This document shows positions 33,649-41,697 of a stretch of DNA of 64,000 bases, piece after piece. Both the position numbers and the translations under genes were made by a program. A model generated the notes under the pieces. That model was not told the origin of the DNA, searched no databases, and saw only the letters and a list, made by a program, of their open reading frames with translations. Where the stretch lies: positions 62,001-126,000 of the forward strand of contig JAEVZS010000016.1 in the NCBI GenBank assembly GCA_023392125.1. The letters are read 5' to 3'. This DNA comes from Bacteroidota bacterium (GTDB taxonomy: Bacteria > Bacteroidota > Bacteroidia > Cytophagales > Cytophagaceae). How positions within the stretch are numbered: the first letter of the stretch is position 1; each line of letters opens with the position of its first letter.

Positions 33649-35148
33649 TTATCGCACATTTACCAAAGCTTTCTTTGAATCCCCCTCAGATGTAATAAGA
33701 ACAAGGGTATACAAACCTGCCTTTATATGCGATATAGTGATCATATTCCCTGTCAGCATATTGCTGTCAGTAACCCGGCCCGTCAAATCAACCAGTTGAT
33801 AAGAAACAAAATCGTCTTCCCCCTCTATAGTCAACAGATCCCGTGCGGGATTGGGATACACCAAAAATTGACTGGCTGGCTGAGGGTCAGACAAAGCGGT
33901 AAGCACTCCGCACTCTTCGCTAAAGTGTGTACCAGCATCTACGAAAGTCCAGCTGGTACGGCTATACTCAGCATCATCCACCTCTATGCAGTGCAGGTCT
34001 TCGTTATTGAAAGCGCTAAACAGCCAAAGGCGACTATTTTGACCGTTTTTGACATTCAGTGTCCTCAGTTTGTTGGAATAGCAACTCAGAATTTCCAGCT
34101 CCCTGCACATACTCAGATCCAGATTTGTCAATTGATTATCAAAACAGGAAAGCTCTTGCAACAACGTATTGTGTGTCAGATCCATATTTTCAAGAGCATT
34201 GAAAAAGCAGTATAACCTGCGCAAGCCGGAATTCTGTGCTGTATTTAACGAAGTAAGACTATTGTTATGACAGGACAGAGATTCCAGCTTCGGATTGCTG
34301 CTCAAATCAATATTCGTCAACTGATTATCACCACAGCTAAGCTGTATCAGGTCCGGGTTACCGCTAACATCAATTTGTGTCAGACTATTTTCAAAAACTG
34401 AAAGAAAAGCAAGCCTGGCGTTACTGCTGACATTAATATTCGTCAGACCATTTCTATAGGCACTAAGCGATGTCAGTTCACTATTGGCTCCGACATCCAG
34501 CGAGGTTATGCGATTCGCACCGCAATTCAGTGTAGTAAGGAATACATTACTGAAAAGATTCAGATTCTCAAGCTGATTACCGGAACAGAAAAGTCGTTGA
34601 AGAAACACATTTCGGGACACATCCAGCGTTGTCAGCTGATTACCGGTGCACTCCAGCGTATTCAGCCATGTCAGCGATTTTATATCCAGTGTGCTCAAAG
34701 AGCTTTCACTGCAATCCAGGGTAAGCAGCTTCGTATTATTCCGGACATCCAGCGTAATTAACGGATTCTGCCTGCAAACCAGGACGGAAAGATCTGTATT
34801 ATTACTAATATTCAGATGAGTCAGCTGGTTATACATACATCTCAGAGAGGTAAGACGCAAATTATTGCTTAAATCAATAGAGGTCAACTGATTGCTGTCG
34901 CATCTTAATGAAAACAGATTCTCAAAATGCTCAATACCGGTAAGGTCTTCGATACCTTTTCCGCTACAGTCAATCGATCCGGTAAATACCTCTGCCTCAT
35001 CTACCTGAATTTCATCATCACCATTCAGATTAATATTCCTGTTCTCAAGCAGGCAGGTTTTAAAACTCGCATCAGGAATATGCACCACCTGCGCACCGGA
35101 ACCATAGCCAGCTGCGGCAGCCAAAACTGTCAGTATCCATTTTTTCAT
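33649..35148 (-). CDS. Secreted leucine-rich-repeat protein with T9SS sorting domain (paralog 3)
   Basis: A 499-residue paralog with signal peptide (VLAAAAGYGSGAQ), cap (VHIPDASFKTCLLENRNIN), about 15 repeats and the sorting domain (VYPNPARDLLTIEGED, GLYTLVL). First of the three in reading direction. The start region faces the divergent LuxR gene across 397 bases containing a long perfect inverted repeat. Confidence 0.88.
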   Translation of the reverse strand: MKKWILTVLAAAAGYGSGAQVVHIPDASFKTCLLENRNINLNGDDEIQVDEAEVFTGSIDCSGKGIEDLTGIEHFENLFSLRCDSNQLTSIDLSNNLRLTSLRCMYNQLTHLNISNNTDLSVLVCRQNPLITLDVRNNTKLLTLDCSESSLSTLDIKSLTWLNTLECTGNQLTTLDVSRNVFLQRLFCSGNQLENLNLFSNVFLTTLNCGANRITSLDVGANSELTSLSAYRNGLTNINVSSNARLAFLSVFENSLTQIDVSGNPDLIQLSCGDNQLTNIDLSSNPKLESLSCHNNSLTSLNTAQNSGLRRLYCFFNALENMDLTHNTLLQELSCFDNQLTNLDLSMCRELEILSCYSNKLRTLNVKNGQNSRLWLFSAFNNEDLHCIEVDDAEYSRTSWTFVDAGTHFSEECGVLTALSDPQPASQFLVYPNPARDLLTIEGEDDFVSYQLVDLTGRVTDSNMLTGNMITISHIKAGLYTLVLITSEGDSKKALVNVR

Positions 35149-35197
35149 AGATTTTCATTTTAATATTTATCAAGCTATACAACTCATTTGTAAAATG

Positions 35198-35247
35198 ATA
35201 TTTTCTTAAGATAAATGACTTAATAGTCATTTATCTTAAGAAAATAT
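35198..35247. repeat. Perfect 23-bp inverted repeat in the LRR/LuxR divergent region
   Basis: Arms 35198-35220 and 35225-35247 are exact reverse complements around the loop TAAT; each contains CTTAAGATAAATGACT or its complement. It lies 50 bases before the start of paralog 3 and 300 before the LuxR gene, so it is not at the end of any gene. It may form a hairpin in the LRR leader or be a protein binding site. The rest of 35149-35545 has no gene. Confidence 0.7.
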
Positions 35248-35465
35248 ATTCCGGTTGTCCTATATATTTTCTCAAAATCAATAATTTTGTATGATTCAGC
35301 CTGTTTCTCACCGGCCGTCAACCGGGAGCCTTAACCTCAAAGCTCCTCAGAAACAGCAGATACGAAACCAATAACTAATGAAAAAGCATTATCTTTAGCA
35401 TCTTAAAAATGGAGTACTGTATAAAATAGCTCAGCTTGATACGCATAAATCATAATGCAAACTAA

Positions 35466-35510
35466 GTGGTAAATACGGTGCGGCACAATAGTGAAAAATC
35501 ACTATACCAC
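35466..35510. promoter_or_regulatory. Nested inverted repeats upstream of the LuxR gene
   Basis: Outer arms GTGGTA (35466-35471) and TACCAC (35505-35510), inner arms ATAGTGA (35488-35494) and TCACTAT (35499-35505) around AAAA, 36 bases before the LuxR start. The inner element is a candidate operator for the regulator itself. Confidence 0.4.
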
Positions 35511-35545
35511 AAGGAAAATGACATACTTATACCCCGTTAATACAT

Positions 35546-36352
35546 ATGGACTCTTCTAACCAGACCCGTCTCTTTGACGATCACCACATCTATTTTCAGC
35601 AACTGCTCCGTACCAATAGCCTGATTGACCGCATAGCCGATCCGGCAACCGCTGTACCTTTTACCAACCTGACACATTATGAAGAGTTGCTCCGTATCAC
35701 TCCGGGCATCATTATGCTGATCAACTACAGCCAGCATCAGTATTTGTATCATTCACCCAATATCTCCCAGCTCGATATGGATATCAGTCTGATGTACCAG
35801 TACGGTCCTCTTTACACACTTTCATTATTCAGACCGGAACACTACCAGATTATGAGAGACACCATTATGCCGGAGCTTTACAGACTTATCAATGAGTCCA
35901 TTGAAAACGGGAGAATTTACGATCTGCGTGTCTGCTACAGCAACCAGATGCGCACCAGCTCAGGAGAATATCACTGGTTTATGCATCATGTCAGCCTTGT
36001 TGCCGCGGAAGATTCAACCCCGCTTATCGGATTGAAGTATATGATTGATATCAATCATTTTAAAAAAGACAACTGTATTGATTTTGTCGCCACCCTAAAG
36101 AATCCGGATAATTCAGAAACAATTATTGCTCAACAAGCAATTAACCCTGTAAAAAAACAATTCACAACCAGAGAACAGCAAATCATAAATCTGCTTGCAA
36201 TTGGAAAAACCAGCAAACAGATCGCTCATGAACTTGGTATCAGTACCCACACTGTCAATAACCATCGAAAAAATATGATGATAAAAGCCAATGCGGCAAA
36301 CAACTCCGAATTAATCAGCAAAGCTTTCGGCGAATTTGCTGTTCACAGGTAA
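35546..36352 (+). CDS. LuxR-family transcriptional regulator with PAS-like sensor part
   Basis: A 268-residue regulator. The last 65 residues are a LuxR HTH (FTTREQQIINLLAIGKTSKQ, then AHELGISTHTVNNHRKNM). The first 190 have a PAS-like fold pattern (PGIIMLINYSQHQYLYHSPN; GEYHWFMHHVSLV) seen in many Bacteroidota LuxR proteins. Signal unknown. It is divergent from the LRR genes, and could control them; this is inferred from position only. Not a quorum-sensing autoinducer domain. Confidence 0.85.
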   Translation: MDSSNQTRLFDDHHIYFQQLLRTNSLIDRIADPATAVPFTNLTHYEELLRITPGIIMLINYSQHQYLYHSPNISQLDMDISLMYQYGPLYTLSLFRPEHYQIMRDTIMPELYRLINESIENGRIYDLRVCYSNQMRTSSGEYHWFMHHVSLVAAEDSTPLIGLKYMIDINHFKKDNCIDFVATLKNPDNSETIIAQQAINPVKKQFTTREQQIINLLAIGKTSKQIAHELGISTHTVNNHRKNMMIKANAANNSELISKAFGEFAVHR

Positions 36353-36592
36353 TATTCATTTTCTTTAATTTATCCGGTGAGAGCCGGCCTTGCTCCGCTG
36401 AGCTGTTTTCGGCTTATCTGTCTCTTTCTGTAGTAGCTCTTTCTCTCTTTTTTTCAGCGCCAGGTGTTTACTTTTTGCCATCAAAAATGTCTATATCAAC
36501 AACAAGGAAAATGTTTTAACCAAAAAAATTAAAATTAAACACAAAATAACCATACTTTTACATTTGGTTAATAATATAAAATTATAAATAGC

Positions 36593-38248
36593 ATGAGGAA
36601 AAACATATACTCTTTTTTCTTTACCCTTGCTTTACTGATATGTTGTTCATTAGCAATCAGAGCACAAATCATTATTGAAGCAGAATCCGGGCAGCTTGCT
36701 GAGGGAGCCACCATCGAATCAGATACCAGAGCTTCCGGAGGAAGATTTGTAAACCTGAGAGAAGGAAATCTGGAATTGTCTTATACAATCACACAGGAAG
36801 GCTTCTATGATATCTATATAAGAGTAGCAGCGCCATTCGGAGAAAAACACAATTATTTTTACCTGAATGATCACTCGACCTCTTTTTACCTCCCTGAAAA
36901 CCCAAACTATATAAGCCTGAAAGTTGCCAATACTGTTTATCTGTATCCGGGTATAACAACTTTCAGCTTTCAGAAAAACTGGGGTTGGATTAATATAGAT
37001 TATGTCGAACTGATCGGAGTATCTGCTTCCGAACGGTTCAATGTCAATACCGAACTCGTTACTCCCAATGCGAGCCCGGAAGCAAAATCATTGTATAAGT
37101 TCCTTTATGATAACTATGGTGAAAAGATTATTTCAGGTGTAATGACACTTGAGCCTTTCGATATGTCCAACTGGCTTAAGGCGCAAACGGGCAAAGAGCC
37201 TGCACTGCTTGGACTTGACCTGATGCATTGCAACCGAAACTACACCTGGTACAACGACAACGAACCAATCGAGAATGCTACTACCTGGTACGGACGCAAT
37301 GGTATTCCGATTATGGCATGGCACTGGAGAGATCCCAGCAGACAGACGGAAAACTTTTACAGAAACGAAAACGATGCAAGTAAAAATACCAGCTTTGACA
37401 TCACTAAGATTTTTGAGCCTGCTTCGCCGGAATATCAGGCTATGATCAGCGATATTGATGCAGCAGCTCTCTTATTAAAAAAGCTTACCAACGACAATGT
37501 TCCCCTGCTGTGGAGACCGTTGCACGAAGCTGCCGGCGGCTGGTTCTGGTGGGGCAAAGATGCCGCTGCCTGCAAAAAGCTGTATCAGATCATGTTTGAT
37601 CGCATGGTAAACCTGCACGGACTGAACAACCTGATCTGGGTATGGACCAGAGAGCCCTCTGACGATGCCTGGTATCCCGGCGACGAATATGTGGACATTG
37701 CAGGAATGGATATTTACAGACAGGGTGATCATGGCTCCTATGTTCTGGACTTCAATATATCCAACGAAACATATGACAGAAAAAAAATCATAGCACTTTC
37801 AGAATGCGGATCTTTTCCGGATGTAGACAATCTGATCCATGACAAGGCGGCATGGTCCTGGTTTATGCCCTGGTATGGCGATTTCACGACCAGCCCGGCC
37901 TTTAATTCCCTCGAGCTCTGGAAAAAGATGTTTGACAGCGAATACGTGATTACCCTGGATGAAATGCCGGATCTGAAAAACTACGGCGAAGTGGTTTCAG
38001 CCACACAGGGCACGGCAAAGTCTGGTTTTATCATCAGACCCACGCTGATCAGTGATTATACAACTATCGAAAGCGGAAACGAAGCAATAACCAATATCAG
38101 GATTGTATCCGCTACCGGCATGCCGGCAGACTCTTATCAATACAGCAGCGGGCAAACCAGCGTTACGCTTCCGATGGCGCATCTGGCCCAGGGTGTATAT
38201 ATGGTAATAATAAATGGCAGACATACTACAAGAATTATAAAAAACTAA
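36593..38248 (+). CDS. GH26 beta-mannanase with CBM35-like domain and T9SS tail
   Basis: A 551-residue secreted enzyme: signal peptide ending AIRAQ, CBM35/CBM6-like domain (~25-142, EAESGQLAEGATIESDTRAS), GH26 catalytic domain (~160-465) and a C-terminal sorting-like domain (GVYMVIINGRHTTRIIKN). The acid/base is E312 in RPLHEAAGG and the nucleophile E404 in ALSECGSFPD; both are present, with the family's WWG after the first. It should cut beta-1,4-mannan outside the cell. No SusCD or other glycan genes are next to it. Confidence 0.93.
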   Translation: MRKNIYSFFFTLALLICCSLAIRAQIIIEAESGQLAEGATIESDTRASGGRFVNLREGNLELSYTITQEGFYDIYIRVAAPFGEKHNYFYLNDHSTSFYLPENPNYISLKVANTVYLYPGITTFSFQKNWGWINIDYVELIGVSASERFNVNTELVTPNASPEAKSLYKFLYDNYGEKIISGVMTLEPFDMSNWLKAQTGKEPALLGLDLMHCNRNYTWYNDNEPIENATTWYGRNGIPIMAWHWRDPSRQTENFYRNENDASKNTSFDITKIFEPASPEYQAMISDIDAAALLLKKLTNDNVPLLWRPLHEAAGGWFWWGKDAAACKKLYQIMFDRMVNLHGLNNLIWVWTREPSDDAWYPGDEYVDIAGMDIYRQGDHGSYVLDFNISNETYDRKKIIALSECGSFPDVDNLIHDKAAWSWFMPWYGDFTTSPAFNSLELWKKMFDSEYVITLDEMPDLKNYGEVVSATQGTAKSGFIIRPTLISDYTTIESGNEAITNIRIVSATGMPADSYQYSSGQTSVTLPMAHLAQGVYMVIINGRHTTRIIKN

Positions 38249-38256
38249 GACATCAT

Positions 38257-38293
38257 GCCTCCATAAGTCAACTGCTTGTGGAGGCTTCTTTTA
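38257..38293 (+). terminator. Rho-independent terminator of the mannanase gene
   Basis: Stem GCCTCCA / TGGAGGC with an inner AAG/CTT pair, followed by TTCTTTTATT, 9 bases after the stop. Confidence 0.75.
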
Positions 38294-38401
38294 TTACCAG
38301 CCGCCACTTCGGAGAAATGCTGCCTCCTTTGCAATAGCCAGACAAACCTGCTTTTATCTTTTGCAAATTATCATTGTATAGACTTTTAAAACAGCATATT
38401 C

Positions 38402-38899
38402 TTGAAACTGATTTTTGTTACCGGGCTTCCAGGGTGTGGAAAAAGCTATTTTGCCCGACATCTTTCGAATCAAATCAATTCCGTATATATCAATGGAGAG
38501 CTAATCCGGAAAGAATCGTTTATGAGTCCGGATTATTCAAAAAAGGAACGAAAAGCACTCTTTCATAAAATCACAGATCTTATAAACAGATCATTTTACA
38601 ATGAAGAGCATATCATTATAGATACAATATTGTATAATCTGAATGATTATCATTTTTTTGTAAAAAATACATCCCGATACCTGACCGGTACCATCGTATT
38701 TGAAATCATCAGCAACGAAAAGCTGATACAAAAACGTCTGATGGAAGAAAGACCGGACAGCGATACCAATTTTGCATTGTATCAGCTTATCCGGTCTTAT
38801 TCCAAACCTCTTACTGTTCCCCATTGCAGGCTTTGGTCGGATACGGCCAATATCAAGGAAATGCTCAATAAGGCCATGGATTACCTGAATACCTGCTAA
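38402..38899 (+). CDS. P-loop kinase-like protein (AAA_33/zeta-toxin-like fold)
   Basis: A 165-residue protein beginning KLIFVTGLPGCGKSYFARHL: a strand, Walker A GLPGCGKS at residues 8-15 and helix. IIIDTILYN is the Walker B-like strand, and RLMEERPDSD a lid with arginines. This is the small nucleotide or sugar kinase group (AAA_33). The frame has no ATG; TTG at 38402 is the only start that keeps the P-loop strand, as a stop lies five codons upstream. Substrate unknown. It ends 9 bases before the porin gene's 3' end. Confidence 0.72.
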   Translation: MKLIFVTGLPGCGKSYFARHLSNQINSVYINGELIRKESFMSPDYSKKERKALFHKITDLINRSFYNEEHIIIDTILYNLNDYHFFVKNTSRYLTGTIVFEIISNEKLIQKRLMEERPDSDTNFALYQLIRSYSKPLTVPHCRLWSDTANIKEMLNKAMDYLNTC

Positions 38900-38908
38900 G
38901 ATATTTTT

Positions 38909-40060
38909 CTAAAAAATCAATTGTATACCCATGCTTATGTATTCGTAGCGGTCACCTTTGCCTCTCCCCCAGACATAATGTAACCCTGCTTTCAGATCAT
39001 CTTCATAAAACAGAAAGTTAATGCCGACATCATGAAAATGCCGGTAGCTTCCGGTATAGTTCTCGGTATAGGAATAGATCGGCTGCAATACCTTGGTTTT
39101 AAACATAACCAGATTATACCCGGCCTTCAGGCTTATAGCCTCATTGCGTTCACTTACACGCTCACTGACATTCATGGTATCTCTGCGCATCCAGTCATAT
39201 TCTGCCACAATATCGACCGGGCCGAAATTAAACAGCAGATCCACTCCCTGCATTTCATTGTCCATAAACACATCGGTTTTTCCCTGATACGCATGATTGT
39301 ATGCCAGTGTCACGCCTTTCCGCTTGCCATAATAGGACTGTACATAACGTATGGCATATTCATCCAGTTCAGGATCTCCGACAGTAAGCGCCACCCGTCC
39401 TACCATAAGCGGATACCAGTGTTCGCCTTTTCCATTGAGCTCTTCTGCCGTAGGATTGAATAAGCCCAGGTTGTAATTGATGCTCCAGGATTTGCCAAGA
39501 TACAAACCACCGAAGTTGATACCAGCCTCACGCCCGCTTGCCCTGTGCAGCATCTGATTACGGACGAGTGAGTTCGTTAGTCCTTTTTCAAACCCAATGA
39601 CGAAAAAAGCGCTTGTGATATTTTCTCTTCCGAACTGAGGTCTGAAATATCCGAAGGTGGTATTGAACAGCGAATGCACCTTGTAGGTAAAAAAAGCATC
39701 CCATACCATAAAAATCCGGTTGTCAGGATCATTGGGATTACCAAAAGCTTCAATAATCTGATCCTTTCCTATTCCGTCATAGGCAATGGCAAGGTTAAAA
39801 TCAATCTTGTTGAAGCAGGTACCCTGCAGTCCGAGCCGCCCGCGACGAATAAAAATGTCGTTTCGACGACCGGCATCAGGCTCTGCCTCATTAAGCATGG
39901 AAACTACATTCCAGATCTGAACGGATTGAGTTACTTTCAATTCCGTATTGGGAATTTTGATTTTTAAACGTTCAAGCCTGCTTGAATCATTGTCCTGCGC
40001 ATATGTCATATACGCGCATAACAGGGACATAAGTCCCAGCCATCCATATTTTGGGGTCAT
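38909..40060 (-). CDS. Outer-membrane porin, phosphate-selective porin O/P-like
   Basis: A 383-residue protein with a signal peptide (LLCAYMTYAQ) and a barrel rich in alternating aromatic strands, RRGRLGLQGT and GREAGINFGGLYLGK typical of the porin O/P family, ending in YEYISMGIQLIF with a terminal Phe. It should form a channel in the outer membrane; phosphate selectivity cannot be read. 475 bases upstream to gap hold a small transcription unit. Confidence 0.82.
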   Translation of the reverse strand: MTPKYGWLGLMSLLCAYMTYAQDNDSSRLERLKIKIPNTELKVTQSVQIWNVVSMLNEAEPDAGRRNDIFIRRGRLGLQGTCFNKIDFNLAIAYDGIGKDQIIEAFGNPNDPDNRIFMVWDAFFTYKVHSLFNTTFGYFRPQFGRENITSAFFVIGFEKGLTNSLVRNQMLHRASGREAGINFGGLYLGKSWSINYNLGLFNPTAEELNGKGEHWYPLMVGRVALTVGDPELDEYAIRYVQSYYGKRKGVTLAYNHAYQGKTDVFMDNEMQGVDLLFNFGPVDIVAEYDWMRRDTMNVSERVSERNEAISLKAGYNLVMFKTKVLQPIYSYTENYTGSYRHFHDVGINFLFYEDDLKAGLHYVWGRGKGDRYEYISMGIQLIF

Positions 40061-40179
40061 AAAACTTTAGATAGTAAAAGGTTGATAATAAAAACTCTAA
40101 AAATCCGGTTGTCCGGGATTTTTCCATTTAATTGATTTTGGGGGCAGTTGTTTTTAAAAAGTATATTTTTTTGCAGAAG

Positions 40180-40210
40180 TTGTACAACCCACATCCCAAA
40201 ACTACGTTTG
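40180..40210 (+). promoter_or_regulatory. Promoter of the small transcription unit
   Basis: TTG (40180-40182), 20 bases, TACGTTTG (40203-40210), a full TAnnTTTG match. Transcription would start near 40217. Two palindromes follow in the leader: AATAACAAGTGTTATT (40219-40234) and GACCATATATGGTC (40234-40247). Confidence 0.6.
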
Positions 40211-40276
40211 TAGTAGTAATAACAAGTGTTATTGACCATATATGGTCCTGTTCCACTTAAAAGAAAGGAGGTACTA

Positions 40277-40327
40277 ATGTCTGGTTCTAATCAAACTTCA
40301 AAAGTAATTTTCTCAGTTATATTCTGA
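40277..40327 (+). CDS. 16-residue peptide gene with a consensus Shine-Dalgarno
   Basis: ATG at 40277 opens MSGSNQTSKVIFSVIF and a TGA stop. AAAGGAGGT lies at 40264-40272, with five bases between GGAGG and ATG, a perfect ribosome site that is unusual in a phylum where most genes lack one. A promoter match lies upstream and a terminator 33 bases downstream, so the unit (about 170 nt of RNA) stands alone. The peptide is polar then hydrophobic. It could be a real small protein, a leader, or an RNA whose SD titrates ribosomes. I know no family. Confidence 0.5.
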   Translation: MSGSNQTSKVIFSVIF

Positions 40328-40359
40328 GCCAACAACTTTTGAGCTTTCATTATGAACGG

Positions 40360-40389
40360 ATTGGCCCATACCGGGCCAATTTGTTTTTT
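40360..40389 (+). terminator. Terminator of the small transcription unit
   Basis: Stem ATTGGCCC / GGGCCAAT with loop ATACC, followed by TTGTTTTTT. Bases 40390-40535 up to gap hold no further structure that I can support. Confidence 0.85.
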
Positions 40390-40535
40390 ATATAAGTATC
40401 AGCCCGCCCGGCAACCGTCCTCATTATCTGCCTTCTTTGCGGATTTAACACAATTTTTAAATCGATTTTCTAACAAAAAAAATATGCCCGTGTTAATCGT
40501 GAGTTGATTTAAACTAACCAATAAAAATCTGACTC

Positions 40536-41576
40536 ATGACAAAAGTAGCTATTAACGGGCTTGGAAGAATCGGTAGAGCTGCCTTTAAAGCCCTTCTCGA
40601 AAATTCTCAACTGGAGCTGGTAGCCATAAACGATCTGGCTCCTGCAGATCAGTTAGCTTATTTATTAAACTTTGATTCGGTATACGGAAAATCAGAGCAC
40701 AAAGTAGAAAACGATAACTACAACCTTTATGTAAAAGGTAAAGCAATCCGTACACTGTCAGTCGAAGATCCGAAAGATCTGCCCTGGGGCGATCTGGGAG
40801 TTGAACTGGTATTGGAGTGTACCGGCAGGTTCAAAAACAGAGAAGAGTTGGAAAAGCATCTGAAAGCCGGTGCGAAACAGGTTATTCTATCCTCTCCCGC
40901 AAGTGATTCCGATATTCCGACCATTGTACACGGAGTCAACAAACCGGACGAAAATCTGCAGATTGTATCGACAGCCAGCTGCACAACCAATTGTATCACT
41001 CCTGTAATAGAAATACTTAACCGGAGAATTGGTGTCAAAAAAGCGGTTATGACTACACTGCATGCCTATACGGCCTCACAATCACTCATAGACGAACCCT
41101 CTGACAATCCGAGGCGGGGACGAGCAGCAGCGCTCAATTTCATTCCCACAACAACCGGAGCAGCCAGAACAACCGCCAAAGTACTTCCTGAGTTTTCAGG
41201 ACGCTTCGACGGGCTGGCAGTAAGAGGGCCGGTAGCTGTGGGTTCGCTTGCCGATCTTTCCATCGTTACAGAACGTAAGACTTCTGTCGAAGAGATCAAC
41301 GGAATCTTTGGTGAAGAAGCCGGAAGCGATCAGTATCGGGGTATCCTCGGTGTTAATGTCGCGCCTATTGTTTCATCCGATATTATTATGGATCCCAGAG
41401 CCTCCGTGGTTGACCTTTCCATGACACAGGTAATCGACGGAGACCTTGTAAAAATACTTGCCTGGTACGACAACGAATGGGGTTATGTAAATCAGATGCT
41501 TCGCGAAGCAGAAAGATTAAGTACCCTGCTGGAAGAACAGGAACGCAAAAAAGAAAAAGAACTGGAAACCGCATAA
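40536..41576 (+). CDS. gap: Type I glyceraldehyde-3-phosphate dehydrogenase
   Basis: A 346-residue GAPDH. NAD-binding GLGRIGRAAFKA at the start, catalytic cysteine in STASCTTNCITP, the S-loop segment and WYDNEWGYVNQML near the end are all present. It oxidises glyceraldehyde-3-phosphate in glycolysis. The C-terminus carries an extra charged tail (EEQERKKEKELETA) of about 12 residues. Monocistronic by context. Confidence 0.96.
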   Translation: MTKVAINGLGRIGRAAFKALLENSQLELVAINDLAPADQLAYLLNFDSVYGKSEHKVENDNYNLYVKGKAIRTLSVEDPKDLPWGDLGVELVLECTGRFKNREELEKHLKAGAKQVILSSPASDSDIPTIVHGVNKPDENLQIVSTASCTTNCITPVIEILNRRIGVKKAVMTTLHAYTASQSLIDEPSDNPRRGRAAALNFIPTTTGAARTTAKVLPEFSGRFDGLAVRGPVAVGSLADLSIVTERKTSVEEINGIFGEEAGSDQYRGILGVNVAPIVSSDIIMDPRASVVDLSMTQVIDGDLVKILAWYDNEWGYVNQMLREAERLSTLLEEQERKKEKELETA

Positions 41577-41600
41577 GCCGGAAAAAGAAGCTGCTCAACA

Positions 41601-41642
41601 GGACTGCTCCCAAAAGTTTGATACTTTTACAGGGGGCAGTCC
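41601..41642. terminator. Long hairpin downstream of gap
   Basis: GGACTGCTCCC pairs with GGGGGCAGTCC (one mismatch), and AAAAGT with ACTTTT inside. A second short hairpin with CAGGTA and TACCTG follows around a T-run (41647-41671). Probably a terminator for gap; the first hairpin also looks like the inverted ends of some insertion sequences, but no transposase remnant is present. Confidence 0.5.
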
Positions 41643-41697
41643 AAATCAGGTAGCTTTTTTCTCTTTACCTGCTGACTATCCGATTTATAGCGAAGAA

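Noticed and set aside
30828..35148. LRR region as a CRISPR or tandem-repeat artefact
   Set aside because: Repeats are degenerate 63-bp coding units with leucine spacing, in intact frames with signal peptide and sorting domain.
36549..36592. Promoter of the GH26 gene from TACATTTG at 36559-36566
   Set aside because: A good -7 box, but no TTG at the required distance; not listed as a feature.
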